A stretch of 64,000 nt of DNA from Fennellomyces sp. T-0311 (lineage: Eukaryota > Mucoromycota > Mucoromycetes > Mucorales > Lichtheimiaceae). The notes beneath the pieces are model-generated. The model was not told the origin of the DNA. It did not search any database and was given only the letters and a program-made list of their open reading frames with translations. The position numbers were made by a program, and so were the translations under genes. Positions 13,104 to 28,400 of the stretch are shown piece by piece (within the stretch, counting starts at the first letter, position 1; the number at the start of each line of letters is the position of its first letter). The stretch covers positions 806,001 to 870,000 of the forward strand of contig JALLLT010000013.1 of NCBI GenBank assembly GCA_025266875.1, given 5' to 3'.

Positions 13104-14432
13104 ATGACGAACGAAGTTGCTGTTGCCCCCACACCTACTGAACAACCCGTGTCTGAAAAGAAGGTCGTAAAGTCAGAGGGTGCTGAGGAAGAAGAATACA
13201 AGGATCGTTTCTTGGAAGGAAGCCAGCGCATCATTGCTTACGATCTGTTGGAAGCGCGCGGCAAATCTGGTGAGACCACCGATCCTGATGTCAAAAAGTA
13301 CAGAAAGGCAAAGGAATTGTTCCAAAAGGGTTACGACCTTTGCATGACGATTCCGCGCTCGTTGGATGAGGAAGTCCTTTTGAATCATGAGGAAGATGTC
13401 AGAACTGCCGCTGAAACTTTGGTGAATGCCTGGTTGCTGGATGACAAGGCGGCGCCCATGTCCGAACGCGTGCTTATTTTGGGTCAGCAGTACGAAAAGG
13501 TGCTGTTGAAGGATGTTCCTGAAGCTGAACGAGAGGGTTTCTTCATCAAGGAAAGTTTGCTGTTTTCTGCCTGGATTTTGTTGGTAGGCAGACAGTACCA
13601 GCACTGGTAAGTTTGTTGCCACCTCCTGTCAATCCCTTATGCTCAACCCCCTTGCAAAAAAAAAAAGCTTGACGACGCTTACCCTCGCCATTAACACGTA
13701 CGACGATCTGCCAGCACGCGTGTTCTTCCTTCGTGCTTCGTGTTACTTCTCTTTGGGCAAACTTAGGTAACCATGGTAGTTAAGGGTGGTAACGACAACA
13801 TAAAGTACTGACAGTGCTATAGAATCGGTCTTAAGGATCTGGAGCGATGCCTGCAGAAAGAACCTGAGTTCACTGTAGCATACAGCGTGCTTGGATCCAT
13901 CCACATGAACCTGAAGGAACGCGAACCAGCCATCAAGGCATTCAAGCAGTACATTGAGCGCGGTCACCCCGACACGGCCGACTATGTCAATGCATTGTAC
14001 TCACTATCGATCCTGCTGCAGGAAAAGAACCGCAAGCAAGAGGCAAAGGAAACATACAAGAAGGCCAGAGAGGCTGAGGCACGGTTCAAATCACTGTATG
14101 GCACCAACACCGGCATGAGCGACAACAAGCGTTTGGCCATCCAGACCCACGAGACCCCTGACAATGCACGTAAACTGATTTTCGATGCCATGCCCTCCAA
14201 GCAATACAACCACAAGATAGAGCAGCTGATCGAGGCTGGCATCCTCAACTCGCCTTACACACCCAGCCCTGAACAGTGCTCAAACTGCGGTGCCAAGCAT
14301 TTGAAAGACCAGCCAGAAAAGCCCCTGCTGTGCTGCGGTGGTTGTAAGAGTATTTGGTATTGCTCCCGCGACTGCCAGGTTACTGACTTCAAGGCGGGAC
14401 ACAAGATTGCCTGCAAAAAGGCACGAAAGTAG
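13104..14432 (+). CDS. TPR-repeat protein with C-terminal MYND zinc finger
   Basis: Three exons (13104-13606, 13668-13766, 13823-14432) give 403 residues. The N-terminal half is acidic and helical (EGSQRIIAYDLLEARGKSG). The middle carries tetratricopeptide-like units, including CLQKEPEFTVAYSVLGSIHM and AIKAFKQYIERGHPDTADYV. These normally bind peptides or partner proteins. The C-terminus is a MYND finger with the Cys/His pattern CSNCG...CCGGCKSIWYCSRDCQ...HKIACKK, a protein-interaction zinc fold. No SET domain is visible, so this is not an Smyd-type methyltransferase. The first ATG after the pyrimidine tract was taken as the start. It is convergent with the diflavin reductase gene, 457 bases away. 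The architecture is clear; the cellular role is unknown. Confidence 0.88.
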
Positions 14433-14889
14433 AGGAGCCCTTCTTGGTTGTGGTTGATGGGGAAAAGACATAATTCGTGTAGTTCTTTCTTTTTTTGTTG
14501 TTGTTTCCTTTTTTTTGGTTATGTAAAAGCCAGACGCATAAAAATGTCTCAAGACTTTTGCTGTCAGATACATATTCCATCTGGTGCCATGAATCCATAC
14601 ACGTAGCAAGTTCTAAACTTGACTTATTACAGAGGTGTGAAGAGGAGTACCCCATTCTAATTGTTGCTTTAGCTGATGTGCATATCTTGACCGACTGAAG
14701 AAGGGAATAGCTCGCATTTCTGCAATGTTGTTGTGGACAATCTTCTCACGAGGTACGTGGAAGAGCATAAACAACTTGCGCTACCCATTGAAAGAACAGA
14801 CTGCCTGCCGCACTCGTCTATAGTACAGTACTCTATTCTAGCGTTTTATTTTTTGAGGAAAACAGGGTCGATGGTAACTTGACATGTCA
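14433..14889. other. Convergent 3' spacer
   Basis: This lies between two converging genes. It contains T-rich stretches (about 14488-14518) and nothing that looks coding. Confidence 0.5.
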
Positions 14890-17470
<2,581 letters not shown>

Positions 17471-17574
17471 TTATTGTTTCGAAGGGTAGCACGCATAACA
17501 AAGCGTGCGTAGATCCAAGGTATAGAGCGCAGAGAGAGCAGTCAGTTACATAGTGTATAAACCAATCGTCAACA

Positions 17575-18770
17575 GATGGTGGAGAAGCTACGCCTACGTG
17601 TCCTGTTGTCTTCCATGGCATCCGGGATGAACCCATCAGGAATGACGGAGAGTGCTTGGTCACTGCGAGGAGGACAGTAATATGTCTGGTGAACCCGATT
17701 ATCCACTATTGATATGTCGGCATTCTCTTCGCCTCTGTTAAAACAGAAAATGATAGAACCGGCTATCGTCAGTTTCTTTAGCCCTTGCTGGCGATGGTAG
17801 GTGTTTTTCTGTGATTTATCCTGCACCGCGCTATTAGAAAATCGATATCAGGCAACATATTCGTTGCCACTTGTGGTGAGCACCATAAGATTTGCCAGTG
17901 TGTTTCTAAACGGCTTAAGATCACAATTTTTGAAGGCAGATACACTTCTCCTCGATGGGAAGCAACATAAAGCCTTCATTGGCAAGGTGGATCGATTAGA
18001 TTTTGTACATATGACCCTATGTTGTAAGTGGCACATCCATTGTACTCAAGGTTAGTGGATCATCATACCAGATACTTGAATAGTTCACCCAGGATGCCGG
18101 GGAGGGGAACGTGCGTCCAATGTGGCGCACATGAAACGATCAAGTAGATCCTTTGCCTCGCGCAACATTTCCACAAGCTTGGTATCGTCGTATGTGGAGC
18201 AAATATCAGTCTTGAACAATGATCTTATATACGCTGTTGTAGCATATGATGTCAGTTACTTTTCTCGTGCAGAATGGGAGCTGAATGACTCCCTGCTATC
18301 GATGAATCACGAGAACAATGCCTCCATCTATGGACAAAACGACTTCAAGTAACCGGTTCCGTGCCTTTGTTAGGTTACCCATCTCCTTCAGTCGGACGCT
18401 TTGATAAACCCTTGTCAGTTAAAATGTCGAGGCTCTCCATATATTTATCATCACATCCTCAAGCACTTTTAGATTTTTTTCGTTTGGCCTGACAATGTTG
18501 ATAACTTCAAACGCAACAAGTACGGTGGCACCGATCAAAATCACTGTCTTTATCTGCGATCTAGTAAAAAAGACATGGGAATATTAACTTACTAAGACTA
18601 CCTCCGCAATTGGTGACAGGGTCTGCTTGGCAATCTCACATAATTTGTAGGCCGGTAATATGCATTGATCTTCGTACTTCTGGGCAAGGTTTGACTAGTT
18701 ATACGGAAACAAAGTAGCTTGGCTAAGATCGGTTTTACGATGGGTGGTCTCAAGCGTCTTTTTACTTCCC
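17575..18770 (-). pseudogene. Decayed multi-exon gene, helical protein of unknown family
   Basis: Several stretches on this strand read like exons. From the 5' side they are LAQKYEDQCILPAYKLCEIA with KQTLSPIAEVVL, then ILIGATVLVAFEVINIVRPN with EKNLKVLEDVMINIW. Next come LKEMGNLTKARNRLLEVVLS and TDICSTYDDTKLVEMLREAK with DLLDRFMCATLD, and later PRSDQALSVIPDGFIPDAME. An in-frame TAA at 18421-18419 separates otherwise continuous coding sequence, and another stop follows near 18298; no convincing intron removes them. The amphipathic helical pattern recalls N-terminal helical-bundle domains of fungal signalling or cell-death proteins, but I do not recognise the family. Boundaries are approximate. 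An unusual splice pattern is the main alternative to a pseudogene. Confidence 0.45.
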
Positions 18771-19758
18771 TTATCGATGATTACAAAGGTGTACCGTACT
18801 TGAAGTATTTATATATATATATATTAACGTGCCACTCATAACGACTTTATGTGCTAAGCATGCTTATACTTGTTTGGCTTGAGAAGCGTTTTGAATGTAT
18901 CGGAAATGGTTCATGATTATGGTGAAAATAATGCGGTTTGAATATACAGGCATATAACGGCGCAAAAAAAAAGTACCTCCGTTTTGTGTACAGTTGAAAG
19001 CAAGGTATTGGGCTTGTCCGGACTTCCAGCTCGAAAGTGCTTCTCTTTTGGTACCTCCGTTTTATCCATTCCCAAAACAATTGTATGCATGCTATTAAGA
19101 CTGTGTATGTTTGTTTTCTTCTTACATAATATGCTTAACCAACGTGTGATGCTAGATGATGCACATTATTGCTTGAAGGAGCCTGAAGAACCATGCACAA
19201 CATTCCCTTGGTACTACAAGCATTCTGAAAACAGCCGTACATAGGCGTTGTGTCACCAGGTGTACCCAAGGATGTTGCTATTATAAGAACTTGCACAGTA
19301 TTTCGTTGAGGTTTAACTATACAACCATACTTTTGGCTCATCCAAACTTATGTCCCGGTTATACGTACTACCTGATTGGTTGCATAAGCGATCTTTGTCT
19401 GTCGTTCGTAAACGACATGTAAAAACGTGGAAACCTTTTAAAAACAAAGTTCAGTTTCCGTTATTTCACGATTTGTCTTGGATACTCTATAATAAGCACT
19501 TAGGAGACTGCGGTTTTATGGGTGCAAACAGCCTAGAAGATTTCATGGCACCTCTAAAGGCATTTGATAATACAGTGACCTATATAGCGTTCCAGATATA
19601 AATGTATCTGGTTTTTCTTTCACCTGGACGATAGCTTTTCAAGGTCACATGGACATCATCTGTTAAATACCACATTGCTTATTTTGGCTGAAATTCGGAG
19701 AGTAATAAATTTCCACGCATCCGGTGTCATCGATTATCTTTCTTTTCCTGTTTCCACG
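18771..19758. other. Spacer and promoter of first Zn2Cys6 gene
   Basis: I see no gene. There is a short TA microsatellite at about 18809-18824. Short open stretches near 19000-19600 lack splice or start context. Confidence 0.45.
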
Positions 19759-21835
19759 ATGCGCATCTACCCAACACATAAAAAGTACCCTTGTAAAGGT
19801 ACGAATGCCAGATAAGGTATCGTAGAATATTTTCCAATTTATAATATGCAGCATGCAGGTTTATTCGAAAGAAGTGCACCTGGCGCGATAAAACAACAAA
19901 AGAATGCGACCGCTGTGTAATGAAGGATATAGAGTGTGTTCCGGTTTACGACACGACTGAACTCTACTTGTATATGGCAGAAAACGGTGACAAAGAAGTG
20001 CAAGAGTTGTGGGATATCATCGATGAATTGGATTCCTCCATGAGACAACTGGATGCAGCAAAAGCCGACCTCGAACAAAGGTTAATCAATAAGGCGCAGC
20101 AGCCTCTCTCAGAATGGAAATTGAGCATCACCAATGGAACACTACAGCTCGAAACACCTATTCAAACGATGGATGAACTCTCTATGTTTACACAAGCGTC
20201 GATAAAGTATCTTTCTCCATTTTCAGGACTTTTTAAGAAGCAGCCCGTACGATTCGAATGCAGAGTAATCACAGTTAGTCTGGGCATACCGACAGTAATC
20301 CATCGTCGCGAGTTGATTAAGCCACGCAGAAAAAGATTCAACAACTACACTATCGACTGCAACAGCGATTCAGAAGTACCATCACTCAATCACCGTGCCA
20401 TCATCAACCATCTTATCGCGCTTTATTTCGAACACTACATTCCTTACGTGGGATTACTACATGTTCCAACTTTTCTGGACCACTATAGCAGCGTAGATGA
20501 TCCAATGGACAGTGCCCTCGTACTTGCGGTATGCGTTGATGCTCTTATTGTTACTCGCAATCACCTAATATATACACCCAACGAAATATGCGCCTTGATC
20601 GAGACATTCTATGATCGATGTCGGGATTTGCTTTTCGACATGTACGACGATCCAGACCGAAAGCTAGATGTGATTATCACTACAAGCCTCTTACAGCAAT
20701 ATACTTCAGACGTACTGCTCAATTACCGAGAGGCAAATCACTTGGTCACCGTGGCATTATTAGTTTGCGGAGACCTGCTGAAAGAACGAGACGAGTTGTC
20801 ACCGGTAGAATGGATGTTGTTGCAGCGCAATCATTTCCATCTACAAATGTTCAGCCAGTTTTTTAACATGATGTTCGAGCACAAGGTTGATTTTACATTA
20901 CCTATGTCTATGGGTCGTATGGTGGTGTTGGATGATGAACCGGAAAAGACAAAAGGGTGCATTCTCTTAATTAACGAAGTGTTCCGCTTGTTTGGATCGG
21001 AATATATATCATCCACCTTGGTAAAGCAATTAGTCTGTATTATAGACTTCCACTGATATGCTCTAATTGCGCTTATAGGGAAAAATTAGCAACGTCTTTT
21101 ACACTCGTTATTGCGACGTTTTTATTGAGGAGATCATGCAATATGAACCTGTGATCAAAGAGTGGTGGACTAGTTTACCGCCCCAGTTCCGACTTTGCGA
21201 TGACCCTTTTGATCCAGAAGCATACAAGCTCTTCAAATACTCAGTGCCTGCCAACTATCTGATTCCATTCACGGTTTTACACGTTTTGACGGGCGTAATC
21301 ACTTCATCCATACTCCAGCCGCACATTGTACAAACTTCGGAAAACACCGTTACTATGGACGCTATTCAACTCGTTAGGAGTAAACTAATATCGCTTGCTC
21401 TCAATTCCTGTAAAACGCTCGTATACTTGCTAAAAGAGAACTGGAATCCGAGTGTATGCATTATGCCAACATGTAAGGCAAACGGAAGTAGTACCTAGGG
21501 TTTCTCTAACGCTTTGAATTGTAGTTGGACTGACGATTATGAATTATACGATTTACTGTCTGGAAAAACTTTCCAGTTGCGACGCTACCCCGTTTCCGAC
21601 CGAGCTACTAGGGATAGTCAAAAAAAGCCTCAGTGCTATGTCCAAATCACTTATACCGGCAGGCCATGAAGTTCATTCAAGATCACCTCTTCTCATGGCT
21701 TATTTGGAGAAACCGGAAAATTCTCCTTTCGAGATCTATGAGCAATATCCTCTACCAGGCTTTGTGATGACTTGGGATATACTTTTTTCATCCGTGAATC
21801 TACTTGCGGAACAACATCTCACGGCAAACTTTTAG
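19759..21835 (+). CDS. Zn2Cys6 transcription factor, family copy 1
   Basis: Four exons (19759-19798, 19852-21020, 21079-21472, 21525-21835) give 637 residues. The DNA-binding binuclear cluster is split by the first intron: YPCKACRFIRKKC joins a nine-residue linker and CDRCVMKDIEC, giving C-x2-C-x6-C-x9-C-x2-C-x6-C. A coiled segment follows (LWDIIDELDSSMRQLDAAKA). The remainder resembles the fungal transcription-factor middle homology region (HYIPYVGLLHVPTFLDHY, VLAVCVDALI, FYDRCRDLLFDMYDDPDRKL). The C-terminal exon contains YEQYPLPGFVMTWDILFSSV. It is clearly paralogous to the genes at 24230-26302 and 44116-46216, with matching intron positions. Target genes are unknown. The short first exon is needed to complete the zinc cluster and fixes the start. 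Confidence 0.9.
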
Positions 21836-23630
21836 CTTAATATCGTATAGTAAAAGCCATTACCTTGAGCTTTATTCTTCGTTGTATACAATTTTTGCCA
21901 GCTATTTAATACTACACTTGTGATTAACCTGTCCGGTACATATCTTCTGCATTGTTTACATACTCAGAGGTGACAATTTCTTCGATTAAATTCATAGGCT
22001 GAAAACTTTGAGAGCACAGAATTTGGATAAGTCGCATTACTCTCTTTCGCTCATTTTCACTCTCTTATCGGTAAGCCCAAGCATTTGAATTTGTCAAAGT
22101 AATTATTTGTTTCTCTTAGATTGCAGGTTACTCTTTGTGAAAGTCGTGATAGCGTGTAAGTTCGCCACTTAATCGTAGGCACTGAAGAAAACTCATTATT
22201 TTTCAGGTCTCTTATCGATTTGAATGCCGTCAATGTAAGAATTGTAGCGTAAGTAAGATTTTGAATCGTCTAGCAACAACATCTTTGTAATAACTACTTT
22301 TGATTCAGATACTTCCTTTTCTATTGGGATATCATGGTAAACACTGAAGGAATATTTTCGACCTCCATACTAACACATTTACGTGCTGTAGGACGCGCGT
22401 CGTTTTCGTCCATTAGTTTATATTTCCAGTCAGAGAGATGACGCGGTACCTCTTTGGTTGACAATGCCAATAGAACTCTGTAATGACCGGAGTGGTGAGT
22501 CAGATAGTATCAACTGTTCAAACGCACTACAAGGTCCTCAGTGGTTGGTTCAGTGAAATAGCACTGCTTCCAACGCGCCTCTCTTTTGTCACGTACTCCC
22601 CTCCTCCTTGTACTGGGTGATCTCATACAACCTTCGCTTCTTCCCGAAGAGGAGATTTCTTATTTGGGTGTCGGGACCTCTGAGTGTGTAGTCAACAGTC
22701 TCATAAGCACAACCACAGTTGTAAGCTGCTCCTGGGCCAGTTGTACCGTCATCGTCACCACAACGGTAACCGCCATCTTCAGCTGTACCAACAGCGCGAC
22801 CGCGAGGCACTTCATAGAAACAGTAAATTATAATGTGGTTGATGATGGTCGTTGTTAATTCAGTATAGTTTTAGGCTGTTTGAAGAAGGTTTAGATTTGC
22901 TTGAGAAAGAATTATAGATGAAGTTGGAGAAACGGCAGCGGTTGGCGAGAAAATCAAAATGGCAAAAAAAAGTTCTGGAGTATCCCCCTTAAACAAATAG
23001 ATACAATAGCCGTCTTTTTATATTCACTAAATCAATATTAGTGTAGCTTGCTTTATGCATTAATCTCATGCAATTGGTAGGCCATAAGGATCTTACAAAT
23101 GTGGAAAAAGGCGCGCAACCCCCAAAACGCTTTTGTCGTCGTCAGGAAGATATATAATGTATTAGAATCTAAATGCATAATCTCGCTCAATATAATTATA
23201 CCGTAAACCTTATGAACTTGATGTACGTATATATTCTTTGACAGTGCTTTGGCACGTACTACAGTTCCTCCTGGTTGAATCCACGGCATCTGTCAGATCA
23301 TCTATTTTGACGGAGTCAAATTTTAGGTTGAATAGCAGCAGCCGCAGCAGCAACTACATAATACTGTTCGCCGCAGCAGCATAAATACAACGGAATGCTT
23401 ACTTATGACTCAGAGTTGTGCTCTTTAAATGGAAACGGACATTATTAATGATTGACATCATTGGCAGCAGAGTACAAGACAATCTGTCACTAGAAGATCG
23501 GCGTGTCTTTGCTTATTCAGCAAAGCTTGCGCAGCACCCGTTTGCAAAATATATAAATTGATCTGATCTACCCCACATCAAAGACTTTCATTCGACACAA
23601 AATATCCCGTTTCATATATCTGTCGAAAAC
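21836..23630. other. Spacer with possible small minus-strand coding stretch
   Basis: No confident gene. On the minus strand at about 22589-22815 two overlapping frames both look coding-like. One starts with ATG at 22815 (MKCLAVALLVQLKMAVTVVV, 51 codons). The other has no ATG but reads Gly/Asp/Cys-rich (EDGGYRCGDDDGTTGPGAAY). Only one can be real. A GCAGCA-rich stretch lies at about 23334-23382. Confidence 0.35.
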
Positions 23631-23864
23631 ATGTCGCCCACATCTACATTTTTCAACCGCATCAAGATTGGTAATACCCGCGTGGATCGTCACAATGCCG
23701 TTGCTCCAGCAACACGCGATTCAAGCAATCAGTGTCGTGTCCAGAAGAAACCTGATACGCAATACGTAACCAAAGACAGCGTAGCGCAAACCGAAAAGAA
23801 ACATGTCAAGTCTTTCACTCCAGAGCAAGATGCTCGTATCGATTACTTGTTGCTCCGGAAGTAA
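23631..23864 (+). CDS. Small basic protein, 77 residues, unknown
   Basis: This is an intronless 77-residue frame starting MSPTSTFFNRIKIGNTRVDR and ending ARIDYLLLRK. It is basic and hydrophilic, with no signal peptide or membrane helix. A TATA-like atatataaatt at about 23549-23559 lies some 75 bases upstream. The 5' leader is C-rich and ends in aaaacATG, a good fungal start context. It lies between two paralogous zinc-cluster factor genes. I do not recognise a family. The promoter layout supports a real gene, but length alone does not prove it. Confidence 0.5.
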   Translation: MSPTSTFFNRIKIGNTRVDRHNAVAPATRDSSNQCRVQKKPDTQYVTKDSVAQTEKKHVKSFTPEQDARIDYLLLRK

Positions 23865-24229
23865 ACACTCAAGTACCAATTACCCTGTTGTCACCAACAC
23901 CGCCATTTAATTACCACTGTAAACGAGCAACCTCCTTCCTTTCCGTTCGTGTGTATTGTATCTTTAGTATAAAGCTATTCTCATTTTTGCATATCAAAAA
24001 CCATTATAAAATCGCATTTGTACTATCAATGCTGCATAATTAGATAAGAATAGCAATTCAATGCGAATTGACATAGCCATTATCCCTAATGCTGTTAGAC
24101 AGGTCACACAGCGGGCATGTGCTCCATCCTATCCTGGGAGCGAACACAAAAGTCAGATTTGAGCGACTTCTCTGTCAAAAAAGAAAAACTCGATCCCCCT
24201 CCCTGCACTGTGGTACAATATTTTTTCAT
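23865..24229. other. Short spacer before second Zn2Cys6 gene
   Basis: This holds the 3' end of the small gene and the promoter of the next factor. I see no further gene. Confidence 0.5.
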
Positions 24230-26302
24230 ATGCGCCGCGAAGTCCCGTGCAAAGGTATCAAGTATTGGAGTTGCGACTTGAAATAAAAGCAGTGGCTCAT
24301 ATTGAGTAGAATGCAGATACCGACGAAAGAAATGCGTACGGCGAGAAGACAATGAAAAAATATGTGAACGATGTCTCAAGCTTGATATCGATTGCCATCC
24401 ATTGAAAAACAAGAACGAAATTATTCCATTGACGATTCAGGAAGACGATCACGAAATACGATCCTGGGCGACAATTATTAACCAACTCGAAACCGAATTG
24501 AAAGAATTGGAAATTGTGAAAGCAAACTTGGAACAATGCTTAATCAGAAGGAAGCATCCGCGTCCGAACGAATGGCAATTGAGCATCACCAACGGCATTG
24601 TCAAACTTGAAACACCTATACGAACAATGGAAGAGCTTGTCATGTTCTCGCAAGCGTCGCTACGATACTTGTCTCCTTTCGCGGGTATGTTTAATAAGCA
24701 GCCTGTGCGGTTTGAAAGCATGCCGATCAGTGTCCCAATCGGTGTGTCATCAGTGCTCCAACGTCACGAGATGCTCAAGCAGCGAAGAAAGCGGTTTACA
24801 ATGATTGAATACAACTCCAGCAACCAATCTACGCAAATACCTTCGGTTTCGAATTATCACGCAATCATGGATTTCCTTATTCCGGCCTACTTGAAGCACC
24901 AGAACGCAATTACTGGACTGTTACACGAATCGACTTTTCGCGAATATTATCGTAACTTGGATGATCCGATGGAGGATCCACTCGCGCTTGCTGTGTGCGT
25001 TGATGCCCTCGTGGCTCTCCGCAACTTAATAGGTTACACACCCAGCGAAAGATGTGTCCTTGCCGAGGTTTTCTATGAGCGTTGCAGAGACAAGCTTTTC
25101 GATATGTATGATGATCCAAACAAAAAGCTCCAAGTCGTTGTTATCTCAAGCTTGTTGCCAATGTATGTTGGGAACGTGCTGCTGAACTGTTTGGAAGCAA
25201 ACCGCATAATTGCCATCGCGCTTCTCATTTGTGCCGATCTGACCAAGGATTTCGACAAGATGACGCCCGTGGAAGCAGTTGTTTTCCAGCGAAACTATTT
25301 CCATTTAGAAACGTGCAGTCGAATGCATAAAATGCTCTACGAAGACAAGGTCGACTTTGCGGTAGTCCAAGGCCACTTTGAGCTCAAAGTGTTAGATGAT
25401 GAGCCAGAGAAAACAAAAATGTTCATGCGCCTGTATAACCATATCTTCCGTCTAGTCGGGTCACGCTACATTTCAGAAATCGTGGTAGGTCCGGTTTCTT
25501 GGGGTTTTCGTCACCCTAGTACTAATGCATCCCAAGTAGGGAAAGTTCAATGGCATGTTTTATGGTCGGAGCGGTGAGATGCCCCTCGAGGATATATTGC
25601 AGTACGAGCCAGTAATCAAAGACTGGTGGGATAGCTTACCCTCCGATTTGAAGCTCTGCGATGACCCATTTAGCTCAGATGGATTCGAGCTTGTCCAAGA
25701 AAGGCTGTCATCGGATAAGCTAATACCATTCACCGTTGTGCATCTCTTAACATCTATTTTCATGGCATCAATCCTACAGCCTCAAGCCATGCCAGCTTCC
25801 GACGATAATGTTACTGCCGAAGCAATTCAAATAATCAAAGCGAATTCTGTGTCATTGGCTCTCCATTCCTGTCGAATCCTCGTGTATGCGCTGGAGAAGA
25901 ACTGGGATCCATATACATCCGATCAGCCCAACTGTAAGATACGCGGATAATAGTACAAAGATCAACTTCCTAACTTGGGATCTAGTCTCGTTTGCCATCA
26001 TCTTGTACGGGATATATGCTTTGGAACGGCTTTCGAGCTGTGATGATCTTCAGGTTCCCCGTGAGCTATTGGCCCTGCTGAAGAGAAGCCTTGATGTCAA
26101 GTTCAGTTCTCTTCTTCCTGAAGGCCATATGGTCCCATCGTCGGTTTCTCCACTGGTTTCGTACATTGGTAATGCAGCAGATAGCACATTATCTCCATAC
26201 GAATTCTATGAAAATTATCCATTCCCGGGCTACGCGTTGCTTGCTGATGTGCTCCTGACATCCATTAAACATGTCGAACAAAAACTCTATACGGCGTACT
26301 AA
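24230..26302 (+). CDS. Zn2Cys6 transcription factor, family copy 2
   Basis: Four exons (24230-24254, 24310-25484, 25540-25933, 25986-26302) give 636 residues. The 25-base first exon encodes MRREVPCK and is spliced to ECRYRRKKC, a nine-residue linker and CERCLKLDIDC, which completes the zinc cluster. The rest parallels copy 1: coiled segment (WATIINQLETELKELEIVKA), SITNGIVKLETPIRTMEEL, ALAVCVDALVALRN, FYERCRDKLFDMYDDPNKKL, LQYEPVIKDWWDSLPSDLKL and a C-terminal FYENYPFPGYALLADVLLTS. The third exon is 394 bases, exactly as in copy 1. It is probably a nuclear regulator, and its target genes are unknown. The gene appears intact; the tandem arrangement with copy 1 suggests local duplication. Confidence 0.92.
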
Positions 26303-27006
26303 TGCATCTTCCTTCATCACTCACAGCACATTAATTTTACCAAAAGTGAAGAATGAGCGACATTATTCGTCTTCACTTTACTATCACAACTATCTCATGC
26401 ACAACCATATAATAAACTACTGACTCTATCATCCATCATAACTTCACGATCGACTGCACAGTCGTTGAAAAATCTTAATCTGACGTGCATGAAGTTCGAA
26501 CGTGAAACTATGCATGACTCACTCTGGATATTGATTTTAAACATTACGTAGGACCGGGACTAGATAACTTCTGGTTAATATTTTTAGACATACACACGTA
26601 CGTACACGCATACTCCTTCATATGCATACTATCATGCGTACATTAATATGCTTGAAGCTCACACTTCATTCATCATACCCATTCTTTAACGATTTCCATG
26701 ACTTAAGCATTCACTCTTCTTATTTACCCGTGCATCTTCCCTTGTTTATCATAGTAAACAGAGAGTTGATGCTGAAATCCTCGCCCGTTCCAAATGGCTT
26801 ACTTTCGCTGAACAGTATCCGATACATACAACAGCGTCAAAGTTTTGTGCGAGTTAGCGTCATGCAGATATTACGCGCATTCATTGGCTATAATTTGCAT
26901 GAAGCTACATCCATTTGCTAAAACACTTCGGTACTTTTTTATAAAAAGGTTTGATTCTTACTTCCCCACTACAAATCGCACTTTATTCACGAGGAATACT
27001 ATTAAG
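26303..27006. other. Intergenic spacer, nothing seen
   Basis: AT-rich spacer between two plus-strand genes. No coding exon could be supported. Confidence 0.5.
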
Positions 27007-28197
27007 ATGGTTTATGAGAATGCGTCTGAGGAACAAGCACGTACTCTCTTCAAGCAAAATGATCCCAGTCATATCGATGAGAAAGCTTATCTATTAGGAA
27101 CAGACGAACAGGGTATGTGGCTAGTTTAAGGGCTGTAAAAGGGCATATCTCAACATGACAGTATCAAAGAAATTCAGCGTCTCAACCGTCAACATGAGGC
27201 GATGAAAATTGTGTGTAAAGGTAACTTTGGTGCGCCAGTTGTGGAGCAGCTTCGGAAAGGGATCAACGTACTTGATTCTGCCTGTGGTGAGTATCATACT
27301 TATTGATAGTGCCAGTATACTATTGACGCGCAGGAATCGCCGACTGATGATTGTTATAACATACACAAATACAGGAACCGGATCGTGGACTATCGATATG
27401 AGCAAGGAGTACCCGCATTCGAACTTTGTTGCATTAGACAGCTCATCCATGTTTGCAGCCCAAGACATCAACAAGCCTCCAAATTGCAAATTTGTTGAAC
27501 ATGACGTTACCGAACCACTACCTTTCCCCGATAACTATTTCGATTATGTCCATCAACGGTTCATTACAGCAGGTGTTAGGGAGCATAAATGGCCACAGAT
27601 TATCGGGAATCTTATGCGTGTACTCAAACCTGGGGGATGGATCGAGTTGAATGAGCCTTCAGTGTCTGAAATAGCCAACGCTGGTCCGAAGTATACAAAG
27701 TTGAGCAAAGCTGGTATATAATACTACATATTGGCAATTGCTATTTCTCGTTCGGATGCACGGCAATGCTAACTTTAATGGCTGATAGTGGATAGGAGTT
27801 TTAAAAAGCGTGGGACACGATTGAATGCTTGTCGAGAGTTGGAGCTTCACCTAATTAACGCTGGGGCTACCAATATCGATATGGTACCCTTCCTATTTCC
27901 GCTTCAACATGGAGAAGTCGGTAAAATCTGGTATGTAATAGTTAACTATACAATCCAGGCTCCATCAAAAACATCAGTCGCCATTTAACAACATTGTTCC
28001 TTTGCTATACTATTAGGTGCGAGCAAGACTTTATTGAACTGTATCGCCGAATCTTGAAGCCAGCTATACTTGAGGAATGTCCCGAGTTCAAGGATCCGAA
28101 AGTTTATGAGCAGTTTCTAGAGGATGCGACTCAAGAATGTGCAGAATATAAGTCGTATATGATCATCTTTAGGTACTGTGCTCAGAAGCCTTACTAA
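27007..28197 (+). CDS. Class I SAM-dependent methyltransferase
   Basis: This is a putative small-molecule methyltransferase. The start MVYENASEEQARTLFKQNDP is followed, after short introns, by EIQRLNRQHEAMKIVCKGNF. Motif I is split across an intron: NVLDSACG joins GTGSWTIDMSKEYPHSNFVA, the glycine-rich SAM-binding loop. Motif II/III residues follow (ALDSSSMFAAQ, FVEHDVTEPLPFPDNYFDYV), then LKPGGWIELNEPSV, typical of the Methyltransf_25/11 fold. Later exons give RGTRLNACRELELHLINAGA and a C-terminal DFIELYRRILKPAILEECPE ending YMIIFRYCAQKPY. It resembles the large, substrate-diverse mucoralean family related to LaeA-type and TMT-like enzymes. The substrate is unknown. Confidence 0.88.
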
Positions 28198-28400
28198 AAT
28201 CCAAACAAAGTATCAAATATACTGCTAATTGCGCCATTGACCTCATGTGGAGATTATTCAAAATGGTATTCTACTTGAAATTTCTGTCCTTGATCGCACT
28301 GGTAAATTATGAGGAAGGATTGGAAGTGATGGAATGAATATGATACATTAAAGAGTACTTATTTACACCGTTTTGATGTACGGACTATGGCCATGGCATA

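Noticed and set aside
22586..22858. Ser/Thr/Val-rich plus-strand frame
   Set aside because: It lacks an ATG at its start and its repeats mirror the opposite strand; no family resemblance.
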